Of a stretch of DNA of 64,000 bases, positions 52,309 through 61,940 are shown piece by piece. The notes beneath the pieces were generated by a model that saw only the letters and a list, made by a program, of their open reading frames with translations, had not been told where the DNA came from and ran no database searches. Both the position numbers and the translations under genes were made by a program. Position 1 is the first letter of the stretch, and each line of letters opens with the position of its first letter. Origin of the DNA: Ligustrum vulgare (taxonomy: Eukaryota; Streptophyta; Magnoliopsida; Lamiales; Oleaceae); NCBI GenBank assembly GCA_963555705.1, contig OY743190.1:34330929-34394928 (forward strand), in the 5' to 3' direction.

Positions 52309-52551
52309 TCTATCTATTATATCTATCTATTATATTAAAGTAGGATAGTGAAAGAGAGTCTCCCGCCTAATATTTTCTCCAAAAAGCCCTGCTTCCTTTG
52401 AAAAGTCCCACCTAAAGACAGCAAAATCCCCAAAAATCGGTGGCCCCCACAGCCAAATTGAAGAGAAGAATCCCGCCCAATTGAAAAATGAAAAAGCTTC
52501 CAATTGAAGCTTCTCCCTACCGAGAATTTTACAGAAATGATCAGAATTTTA

Positions 52552-53058
52552 GGTGGCGTTATGTTTGTATTTTATTTTGTATTTTTATTTTCGAAAATGT
52601 TTTGTGTTTCCTGTTTTTATTTTTATTTTCAAATTTGCTGAAAACACGTTTGTTTTGTCATTTCTGAAAACTGTTTTTGAAAATGAAAAGCTGGAAAATA
52701 CGTTCTGTTTAAAATTTTGCAGAATACTACTTAAACTATTTTTAATTAATTTGCATGCAGAATACTACTAATTCAAACTCAAATTTCATTTCACAATACA
52801 CTGAAAACATGGTTACATGCAACACACTAATGTGAGCATTAAGAGTTTATATTAACACAACTTGGTCAGGTTCGAGATTTGAAAAATCTCTACTTCTATT
52901 AAAACTCAGAAAATGCAAGTTCTTTCAAAACCACTAGAGTCCATTTATCAGTGCATTTTTTGAAATATAATAACAAGAATTCTCACTTAATTTTTTTTTT
53001 TGTAATGTTGATATTGAATTCAATAAAACTTTATTTAAACTTAGTTCCAAGTTAGGAT

Positions 53059-53089
<31 letters not shown>

Positions 53090-54211
53090 TAAATAAATAT
53101 TATTTAGGCTTAGTTCCAAGTTAGGATAATTCTAAAAAAATTAATAAAAAAATAAAAACTTTATATTATGCTTAGTTCTAAGTTAAGATAATTCTTAAAA
53201 AAAAAAAAAAAAAAAATTCCCAAAACGCGTTTTCCGCGTTTTGGACATTTTTTTATCGAAATACACACAAAACGCCCAAAACGAGGATTTGAACGTTTTG
53301 CGTTTTGTGTACAATTTTTTTTGTTTTCCAAAATGCGTTTTCGAAAATGGTAAAGAGAACGCGTTTTTAGCGTTTTCGAAAATAAAAACAGAAAACGATC
53401 TCAAAACAGCAAAGAGAACAGGGGCTATTTTCGAAAACGCATTTTGGAAAACAAAAAAAAAAATATTGTACACAAAACGCAAAACGCCCAAAACCTCGTT
53501 TTGGGCGTTTTGTGTGTATTTCGACAAAAAATGTCCAAAACGTGGAAAACGCGTTTTGGGATTTTTTTTTTTTGTTAATTTAGAACTAAACTTAATATAA
53601 AGTTTTTATTTTTTTATTATTTTTTTTAGAATTATCCTAACTTGGAACTAAGCCTAAATAATTTTATTTTATTTATTTAATTTTTTTTTTTTTTTTTTTT
53701 GAGAATTATCATAACTTGGAACTAAGTTTAAATAAAGTTTTATTGAATTCAATATCAACATTACAGAAAAAAATAAAGTGAGAATTCTTGTTATTATATT
53801 TCAAAAAATACACTGATAAATGGACTCTGATGATTTTGAAAAACTTGCATTTTCTGAATTTTAATAGAAGTAGAGCTTTTTCAAATTCCGAACCTGACCA
53901 ATCTGTGTTAATATAGACTCTTAATGCTCACATTAGTGTGTTGCATGTAATCATGTTTTCAGTGTATTGTGAAATGAAATTTGAGTTTGAATTAGTAATA
54001 TTCTGCAAGCAAAGTAATTAAAAATAGTTTAAGTAGTATTCTGCAAAATTTCAAACAGAACGTGTTTTCCAGCTTTTCATTTTTAAAAACAGTTTTCAGA
54101 AATGACAAATCAAACGCATTTTCAGCAAATTTAAAAACAAAAATGAAAATAGGAAATACAAAACATTTTCGAAAATGAAAATACAAAATAAAATATAAAC
54201 AGAACGCCACC
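52552..54211. mobile_element. 1.66-kb palindromic (foldback-like) element
   Basis: It starts GGTGGCGTTATG and ends with the complement of GGTGGCGTTCTG, with TTA on both sides (52549-52551 and 54212-54214). The arms are each about 800 bp and mirror each other to a loop near 53370-53430. Near the centre are runs of AAAACGC/GCGTTTT. Mirror-image ORFs on the two strands (52553-52771 and 54210-53992, and the pair near 53.2-53.6 kb) are consequences of the palindrome. A TTA target suggests PIF/Harbinger-type ends. Confidence 0.8.
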
Positions 54212-54214
54212 TTA

Positions 54215-55300
54215 GTTTCTTCAGTTGATTTCAGCCCTCTTTGTGGAGAGGTTTTTTCTCAGTCTCAGTTGTTTACCAGTATTCATCTTCTCCATTTCTT
54301 GAATTTAGTTTTCTCAGACAAGCTGTCGGGAAGTGGGTTTCTGAAATTCTTGCTTTGATAGGTTTTCTTCCCCATTTAGGGTTTTTTCTGTTGATAGGGA
54401 TGGTACATATGAAAAGGCCTTCCTCTGATTCGAGATTCTTCTTCTTCATTTAAGGTCTCTCTATATCTGCTTCGAATGCTGCTTCTTTGTTAGTTAATTG
54501 CAAAATGAAAATGCATTCTTGTCCAATCAAAGGAAGGAACTTCGAGCAACAATTTTGCAATAGAATGAAGTTAAAGTGGTTTTGGTATCACCATCTTCAT
54601 TCTTCGTAGAGAAAATGGCGAACAGTTAACACTGTTGTGTGAAATGGAGACAACTAAGAATATGCTAGAGGTCGACCCGGAGGCTAGCGTAGTTATTCGA
54701 CGACGACGGCACCACAGTCGATGATGAAGCCAACGAAGAAACAGGGGACGAGTCAATCGTTTAAGCTGATTGAATCATTTTCCTATCTTTCCCCTGAAGG
54801 GATGATTCTATACAAGTCTTATTTGCTTCTTCATTTATAGTTTGCTGATGATTTGCATTGCGGGCTGCAGGTATTCTTGGAAAAATATATTCCCTCAACC
54901 TTTTGTGAGCTTTACCTTTAAAGGTCTGTCAAAATGGTTGGTATACAATATACTGGATCAGACCCACCATTACTCTATCTGATCATAATGGTAAGTGCAT
55001 TTTTTATGCATATTTTTTTTATCATGTGAGCATATATTTTGTACTGCTCCATTTCCTTCTTGTCTTCTAACCTACATATTTGTTGTTGCTATATGAACAT
55101 TGGCATATTAACTCTACTATCAATTGATTGTTCTAATAGTTTTTCATCTTTTGCCATCTTTCTATACACTTTTGACTCCCCTTCATGTGCATTTTTATTC
55201 TAGCAATTTTATCTAGAGACGTACTCTGCTCATTTGCAGGAGTGCTCTTTTCGACTAAGATGCATCCAAGGATCAAGGATCTATCGGTACGTTAGTGTCA
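54215..55300 (+). pseudogene. Unidentified 5'-leader and exon fragments inside the Helitron
   Basis: 54215-54500 looks like a plant 5' leader (TC-rich, with an 18-codon ORF from 54401). Exon-like pieces with GT-AG edges occur around 54935-54992 (MVGIQYTGSDPPLLYLI) and 55241-55286 (CSFRLRCIQGSRIYR). The donor gene is not recognised. Confidence 0.35.
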
Positions 55301-56238
55301 TGTTCTGCAATTAATGGCATCCTCTTAGATATTATTTTTTTTGGAAGCATTGATTATCTGGACATAGAGGTTGGTGTACTTTATATAGAGATTGTGGCTG
55401 GGTTGCGGAATGGTGTTTTATCTTTAGAAAATATTCTATGCCATCGGTCCTTTAGGACAAATGAAAAATGTTAAACTATTTTTGACATTATAATATTATA
55501 AATGAGGAAATAAATCTTGATGGGTTTGACAACGGAATCTTCATATTTTTGTGCCATTGAGGTCTTGGAGCTGTGTCAATGAAAATGTAAAATGTCCTTA
55601 ATTCAAATACCTTCAATCATGCAAATTCCGTGTTGATATTTTCATATCGTCCTCTGTGGACTTTTTGGTCCTATAATTAGGTTTCTACTTATATCTCCAA
55701 GACTCCAAAATAAAATCAATAGTAAATTAGTGATGGAAAAGTTAATATGATATTTTCAAACTCTTGGACTTTGCTTTTTTTTTTTCCCTCTCATTTCAAA
55801 TTTTGTGTTTTCTGTTGTTTATTTCAAATTACCTTTTCTTAATTGGCCATAGTATATAGTTATAGTTTAGCTTTCTGGATTTCGCACAGAGGAAACTTCC
55901 ATCCCAAGAATTCCATATTAAAAATGTGCTCGGGGATTATGACACTACTATTCTAGCTAGACCTCCATCATCTACTAATATATCACTTTCCAAATAAAAA
56001 TGTGGCTTATATCTATGTTTGTTTGCTTATTTATGACTTCTCTTTGAGGTTTCCTCTTCCCCCACTTTAATTGAGCTTGTGAATAAGTATATCTGAAACA
56101 AAGGGGAGGCCATTTATACATGAATAAATCTATGTATCAATCTATCATTTGATTCTTAGTTTGAAATACATTGTGATCTCCTTCAAAATGTTTTCCATTT
56201 TGTTGTCGCATATTTTGGTAAACTGGTTGAAATTTCAG

Positions 56239-56358
56239 GTCTTCCTACACCTAATGACAAGGCTGCAGCTACTACAAACTCAATCAAAGACTTTGAAAAT
56301 CAAGAGAAGGATGATGAGTTCTCTGACAGTGAGGCAGAGGAAGCCGGGTCATCCAAAG
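56239..56358 (+). pseudogene. Captured exon, unidentified acidic protein
   Basis: A clean acceptor (TTTCAG) and donor (AAAG|GTAGG) frame a 120-nt open stretch encoding LPTPNDKAAATTNSIKDFE...DDEFSDSEAEEAGSSK, an acidic, Ser-rich segment. It is protein-like, but the family is not recognised. Confidence 0.45.
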
Positions 56359-56768
56359 GTAGGAAAACTAAACAATCTCCTAAAATTAGTCGAATTGTTA
56401 CAAGAAACTGATGTTATAAAAGATGAATCAATTTTTGTGCATTATCAATTGACACGAAAAAAAAGACCAAATTGAGAGTGACGTATTTGAAGGAATGTAT
56501 ATAATCAACTTGACAGTCCAAGTCGAAAATGTTATTTATGTGTAGATATTACAATGATATGATAGTATGTAAAAAGTATATACATGAATTAAAACAACTT
56601 TTATCTTATTGCCAACTTTTTAATTTGAGTAGACCACACAACAAGAAATTAGATGAGTCATCCTTCATAATTAATTTTATGAATAGACAGTTACAAATAT
56701 TCAAATTGAATCTACTAATAAAACTACCAGGAGCTCAAATTAAATACTAATTCAAAGTGAAATATATG

Positions 56769-56942
56769 ACTGATTGTAGTTGATAAGGGAAATATAGAAA
56801 AGTCTCATGGAATGGCTGCAATTGCTCTCCAAGCAGTAGGCGAGTATATCGAAGAAAGCAATAAGGCATGTGAAGCTTTTAACACATGCATTCATGTCTC
56901 CAGGTAACACTTGGACTCTCTTTTGGTAGAATTCTGGGTTCA
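56769..56942 (+). pseudogene. Captured exon, first copy of a duplicated fragment
   Basis: An open stretch encodes NIEKSHGMAAIALQAVGEYI and continues EESNKACEAFNTC, then a donor-like GTAACAC. A diverged second copy lies at 57981-58152. The parent gene is unknown. Confidence 0.45.
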
Positions 56943-57708
56943 TCATACAAGATTCTAGAATGCTGGAGCTTGGAAGGGACCAAAATTTGCCACCCTTTGC
57001 TTTTCTCATTTTTCCAGTGTGATTTCAAATATGATGGAGCACCCATCTATAAATAGGCTGTTCATAAATTCGAGAAATACCTATAATTCTAATAGATTGG
57101 ATTTTCAACTTATATTTCTGTTTTAATAAGAAAATAAATGGAAAAGATAAAAAACTAAGATTTCCCATATGCACTTCTTCTATTTCGTACTTGTGGCGGG
57201 TGTTTGTCTATGACGCTTCTTAATATTTTGACCTATTTTCTAGCTGGTTGAATGAAGAAGTGAGGAGAAAAACATTTTTAGTTTAGGTTGAAGAAAAGGA
57301 AGGGGAAAAAAAAGCAATGCACTACAAGATAATGTAGGCACCTATGACTAAATAAATTTTCTGTATTTGATTTAGGAGCTCATCTGTTGGTGGAACCATG
57401 AAGTATCCATGTGAGAAGATTAACAATGCAGAGGATGCAATATAGAATTTAAATGGAAATGATAAATGCAATTTAAGATTAACATTTACTTCCATGTCTT
57501 ATAACTTGTAGCATAGTTTTCCTCAGCTAATGGTCTTTCAAAATACTTCTGAAAATGGTTGCTAAAGTCATAGAACTAAGAAAATCTTTCATTTTACAAC
57601 TTATCATGTCAAACAACAAGATTATCTGTTGCAAGTAAAATTGCCTCCTATCCAATTATATAGTAGTAGCTATGTCAATTTAGCTACATTTCAAATGAGA
57701 TTGAGAAC

Positions 57709-57980
57709 TTGACTTATTCAGTAAAAATGTGCGACTCTCCACTTGGGATAAAATTTATAATAGGTTGGGGTGGCTATGTTACTAATAAATTAGGAGAATC
57801 TAACTTTCTAAATTTTTCCTGTAATAACAAAATTTGTGAGAAGAAGACACTGCCTGAATGTAAGAAGGATGATAATGATTTCATTAGGACTACAAATTAT
57901 ATGGGTGATTATTACATAGATGACTACAACATGAGCCTCTTCGAATGTCTTGAAAAGTGCAAGCAAAATTGCTGGTGCAT
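57709..57980 (+). pseudogene. G-type lectin S-receptor-like kinase fragment (PAN/apple region)
   Basis: The frame encodes LPECKKDDNDF...NMSLFECLEKCKQNCWC, the cysteine pattern of the PAN_2 domain that precedes the membrane span in S-locus-type receptor kinases of the plasma membrane. Lectin, transmembrane and kinase parts are absent. It joins directly to the second copy of the duplicated unknown fragment. Confidence 0.72.
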
Positions 57981-58152
57981 CACTGATTGTAGTTCTTGAC
58001 GAGGGAAATATAGAAAAGTCTCATAGAATGACTATAGCTGCTCTCCGACAGTACGCGAGTATCTCGAAGAAAGCAATAAGGCATGTGAAGCTTTTAACAC
58101 GTGCATTCCTGTCTCCAGGTAACACTTGGACTCTCTTTTGGTCGAATTCTTG
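57981..58152 (+). pseudogene. Captured exon, second copy of the duplicated fragment
   Basis: Repeats 56769-56942 through the donor-like GTAACACTTGGACTCTC, with substitutions and small indels that break the frame. Confidence 0.6.
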
Positions 58153-58356
58153 GTGACATAATTTGTAGGGAAAAATTCTTTCAGGTTTGAGCTAGTCATA
58201 TATATTTTGGGATTTTAGTGGCTATGTTTACATTTCTCTTTAGTGAACTTCCATCCTAGCCATTTCTTTTAGTTGATGTCGTTGATATTCTGGTTTATCG
58301 AAACTAATTTGTGACAGTATTTCTATTACCAATGGTTCCCTTTCCTTAACTGGCAG

Positions 58357-58612
58357 TATAACTCGGAATAACTTTGAGAACTTGGTTAGAGCACTGGAGA
58401 ATGGTCTTTCTGATGCTGATCCACAATGATCATTTAATAAGACTACAGGCTCAAAAAATATAGTAGGGAGCAGCAAAGCGAAAGGTGGAATGGCAAAGGG
58501 ATCTTCCATGACAGGAGCATTAAGCAAAAACACAAATAATTCGAGAAATTGGGCATGCGATCAATGTACCTTCGTGAATGCCCGATTTAGACATGACTGC
58601 TTGCATTTGTAA
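58357..58612 (+). pseudogene. ARIADNE-type RBR E3 ubiquitin ligase, C-terminal exon fragment
   Basis: ARIADNE proteins transfer ubiquitin by a RING-between-RING mechanism. This exon starts after an AG acceptor (58355-58356) and encodes NNFENLVRALENGLSDAD, a hallmark near the C-terminus of plant ARI proteins. A Gly/Ser/Lys-rich linker and a RanBP2-type zinc finger WACDQCTFVN follow. The finger's last cysteine is lost (CLHL). An in-frame TGA lies at 58427-58429. The RING1-IBR-RING2 catalytic part is absent, so this is a non-functional capture. Confidence 0.82.
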
Positions 58613-59781
58613 GCTTGATGTGCACTTTTATGTTGAAAGGGGGTAGGTAGATCCTACCTCTAATAGTAAATTATAATTTTTTTTTTTAAAAAGAATTTTG
58701 AATTATGATTTTATCTAATTTTCTTAATCAATATATCCAATGTCTACAAAGCTCACTAATTGTCTTAATCAATGTATCCAACGTCTACAAAGCTCAAGTT
58801 GTAATGACTCTAATAGTGTTGTGTATGAGAAATCCCTCAACAATTATTCAGATGCTCAAAGGAGAGTTATTGTAATTTCGAGAACAAAAGGGGCATATGT
58901 CAAGCTTGGTTGTTCAGAAAAAGTTATTGCCAATTTTTTAATTCTCTTTCTTGGATATTATTTTTTAATAGTTCTATTCATCAATAATATATATAGATTG
59001 GAAACTAAATTTACAAAGCTATTATTGTTTCTTTGCAAATTCCAATAAAATTAAAATGTAGTCAGCTTATAGTTAGTTTAATTACGATTTTCCTCCTTAA
59101 TGTTGTATCTCATGGTGCAGAAGCCTTTGGTGAAGGAGATCGCTTTTGTTTGAGTCTTCTCTCCTACTCTCGCTATCAAGCATTTCAAAACATCATTTCT
59201 CCAAATCAACAACTTGGCCACCATATTATTGAAATTCGTGAAACCTCTTTTCCCTGAAAACCAAACCCGACTACAAATCAAAAATAAATAAATTGTAAGG
59301 TTGTTAAAATTGTTCTTGAGCCATAGTTAGTTTTTTATTTCTTGAGAGAATGATTGGTATGAAGTAGTCAAGAGGACTAGATTATATAACAGATATGATT
59401 TTAGCTTATTTTCTTTTCTTATAGTGTCTCGTAGAATCTACTTTACTCGATAAGTCAAAGTCAATCACTTTCACACATGAGTCTCTTCATAAAAAACTTG
59501 GATATCAATCATGGGTAGTTGTAGTGTCGAGAGTAATGGATCATGCTACTCTGAAGATATTGATGTGTGATGAGGTGGGAATCCAACAAATGTGACGACA
59601 AATGTTATTCATAAGGAGGTTTTCCAAAATTTTTAATATTCTTGATTACAGAATGCTTATTATTATTTAAATTGAAACTGAATTTTCGTATTTTTTTCTA
59701 TTTTTTTCCAAATTGTACCTTTCATGTAATTTAATCTTTGTCGATGGAATATGTTCATGTATCGCACGGGTGGGAAATTAG
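58613..59781 (+). other. 3' part of the Helitron, no identified gene
   Basis: A stretch at 58800-58935 (YEKSLNNYSDAQRRVIVISR) and one after an acceptor-like GCAG at 59120 look exon-like but are not recognised. The rest is AT-rich and runs to the 3' hairpin. Confidence 0.35.
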
Positions 59782-60069
59782 TATCAATTAAAAATATTTT
59801 CTTAAAAATAAACAATTAAAACTCAAACGCCAAAATGTTAAGAGTGCAATACAATTAAAACAAGCAACCTATTTGCTAAATTGTTAATAAAATAACATTA
59901 CTATTCGTCTTAAAATTCAGACATCAAAAATATATAACCCACCCCGCTCTCTTGGTCCAAATTACAAAACCAACGTCTCGCTTGAAAAAACTAACACTAA
60001 AATCCTTGAAATCAAATAATTTCATGTAGGGGCTCTCAAGGTTGGAGTTCTAACCTTTTAAATAATTTC
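59782..60069. other. Intergenic, nothing recognised
   Basis: AT-rich flank between the Helitron end and the SINE, including the SINE's left target copy (60038-60069). Confidence 0.45.
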
Positions 60070-60292
60070 ATTCCCTCGAGGCATAACTGAGTTGGTTGAA
60101 AAGTGAGAGTGATAAATCTCAATTGAGCTGATAGTTACAGGGTGGGAGTTCGAATTCTACATTTGGTATGAATGAGGCTCCTTACAAGCATAGTTAAACT
60201 GCTAGCTCTTAACCCTGATTTATTGATGCACATTTCGCGATTTAAATTCTCTAAAAAACTCCAGGACAGGGAGCAGGACTGTAGAGACTACT
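60070..60292 (+). mobile_element. tRNA-derived SINE
   Basis: A box-A-like TAACTGAGTTGG (60083-60094) and a box-B-like GAGTTCGAATTC (60147-60158) are in the correct order. A direct repeat containing AACCTTTTAAATAA flanks it (60038-60069 and 60293-60324, with a few mismatches). It is 223 bp long and probably older than the SINE at 48 kb. Confidence 0.72.
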
Positions 60293-60324
60293 AAGGTTAG
60301 AGTACAACCTTTTAAATAACTTTA

Positions 60325-60663
60325 TGCAACAATGATGATTAGACACATCCAATTTTTCGTTTGGTAATGAAAATAAACTGATTTATAAATCAGTTTATAA
60401 ACCATACAATTTTTCAAACTATTTTTTAACCTTAAACATTTTATCTCTACAATTTCAACCACCACTTTTTAGAATTTAAAATTTAGAATTAATGGAAAGT
60501 TATATGTGACATGAATTTAAAATTTAGAATTTTTCGTCACGCTTCCGTAAAATTCTTCTACATAATTACAATAGGTTCATAAGATCATATAATAGTATGT
60601 ACGTATACATATATCATTGGCAGACCGTTGGAGCTTGATATCCAAATGCTTTTTCTCTGTAGC
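60325..60663 (-). other. 3' region of the R3-MYB gene and spacer
   Basis: AT-rich; includes the presumed 3' untranslated region, downstream of the stop codon on the minus strand. Confidence 0.4.
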
Positions 60664-61077
60664 CTAAGTCTTCTTTGAATTCCAGTACTTCTCAATCTCT
60701 TCTGCTGTTCTTCCTGGTATTCTTCCAGCAATTAAACTCCACCTGCTCCAGACAAACACATAAAACACCCAACTCTCGGACACGGACACGGACACGAACA
60801 AACAAAGCAGCTTTTAAGGTAAAAATCCCACACAGTGTTTTGATTACAAACTAACCTTGGTCCAAGCAGACTGAACATTCTTGCCATGAGCATTTCTTCA
60901 TCTTCAGAAAATTCTACCTTGGAATCCTTATTCTCAGCTACTTCTGAAACGAGAACAATCAAGAATTACTTCACAAGAAAAGGCACAGATTTTCTTTTAA
61001 ATAATTACAAGAAAATTCAACCAACCTTTTTGGGTTTCACCATGGTGGTCTAAGGCATTCAAATCCAAATCCCCCAT
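60664..61077 (-). CDS. R3-MYB (CPC/TRY/MYBx-like) small repressor, 72 residues
   Basis: Single-repeat MYBs lack an activation domain and compete with R2R3-MYBs for bHLH partners, repressing trichome fate or anthocyanin synthesis in the nucleus. Three exons on the minus strand, 61077-61026, 60943-60856 and 60742-60664, have GT-AG introns and matching phases. The ORF starts [11 protein letters not shown] and ends at TAG (60666-60664). The single repeat spans about residues 28-69, [20 protein letters not shown] to AEEIEKYW, with Trp48 and Trp67 in place and the usual first Trp replaced by Phe28. The bHLH-contact pattern L-x2-R-x3-L-x6-L-x3-R is present, but the preceding acidic residue is Met. 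The splice between LGP-R and W sits where R3-MYB genes usually have it. It is closest to petunia MYBx-type proteins from memory. Confidence 0.92.
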
Positions 61078-61139
61078 ATCTCCTTATAATAATATATAAT
61101 AACCCTACAGATAATTGGAAAGATATACATTGCTGACTA

Positions 61140-61175
61140 TTGTTTGTAATATATAAATATATATATGAATTCATT
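61140..61175 (-). promoter_or_regulatory. Possible TATA region of the R3-MYB gene
   Basis: On the minus strand TATATATATTTATATATTA lies about 70-95 bp before the ATG. It is AT-rich enough that the match could be chance. Confidence 0.3.
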
Positions 61176-61480
61176 ATTTGATGCTGACAGGGAACTGTAT
61201 ATACAAATATTTCGGATCACAGTATTTCAATTTTGGTCGGTTTTCAGATAATTATGTCCGAGATTAAAAATTAAAAATTAAAAAAAATCTCAAATCATAC
61301 AATCGCAACATACAGATAATAAAGCTTATCCTAGTGTCGTTGCTTGTCAGCCTGGCAAACCTTTCTACAAAAATAATGATCCAGAAGACGACAAAAAATA
61401 AAAAATAAAAAATAAAAATAATGATATAAGGTTGGTGGACATTTTTTATGGTGTCCCATAAAAGCCTTGCAACATGTAAA
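61176..61480. other. Upstream region of the R3-MYB gene, no gene
   Basis: AT-rich, with an AAAAATTAAAAATT run (61264-61286) and AAAAATA repeats (61393-61420). No specific binding site is claimed. Confidence 0.4.
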
Positions 61481-61492
61481 TCACTAGAAAAA

Positions 61493-61568
61493 GTCTACTT
61501 GTACATCAGGGATTACAGGGAGGGCTCATCTCTATTGTGAGGGGGCGATACCCTTGATGTACAAGTAG
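61493..61568. repeat. Imperfect hairpin with 17-18 bp arms
   Basis: CTACTTGTACATCAGGG (about 61494-61510) pairs with CCCTTGATGTACAAGTAG (about 61551-61568) apart from one bulge; the loop is about 40 nt. It may be a tiny MITE or an unrecognised small-RNA hairpin. Confidence 0.5.
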
Positions 61569-61940
61569 AGGCCTCCTAATCACTATACGTAACACAACTT
61601 ATCTTCTGTATCCATCATTTTTCCAAACTTGTAGTTTATCCTTTATGCAGAAACTAGGATAGACTTTGAAATATATATAGAAAATTGCGTACACGATCCC
61701 AATCATTTTTTTTTTTTTTGGCAGATTTTATCCAAAAATTCACTTTGTGCCACCCACAATCTCAAACAAATTAGTCGCAGGAAAATGATAAATGGATGGA
61801 AAACATTCAAATTTCTTTTAGTTGATCACCTAAAAATTAACGTTGACCAAATATAAGAGAGATAAAATGGCAACTTCGTAATTTTAACATATAATAAAAT
61901 ATAAAACTAATTTTTTTTTTAAAAAAAAGTAGAACGTATT

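Larger units (their letters stand above)
52322..59781 (+). mobile_element. Probable gene-capturing Helitron (about 7.5 kb)
   Basis: The 5' end A|TCTATCTATTATATTAAAG followed by TAGGATAGTGAAAGAGAG is a classic plant Helitron start; a 12-bp repeat makes 52309 an alternative start. At the 3' end, CATGTATCGCACGGG (59755-59769) is a damaged version of the hairpin seen elsewhere here. It is followed by TGGGAAATTAG|T, i.e. TTAG instead of CTAG. Between them are pieces of at least three unrelated plant genes with splice-site-like edges. No Rep/helicase is seen. Confidence 0.55.

Noticed and set aside
53195..53600. ORFs of 110 and 119 codons on opposite strands
   Set aside because: Mirror-image products of the central part of the palindrome.
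58240..58533. 97-codon minus-strand ORF
   Set aside because: Antisense to the ARIADNE fragment, whose plus-strand residues match a known family.
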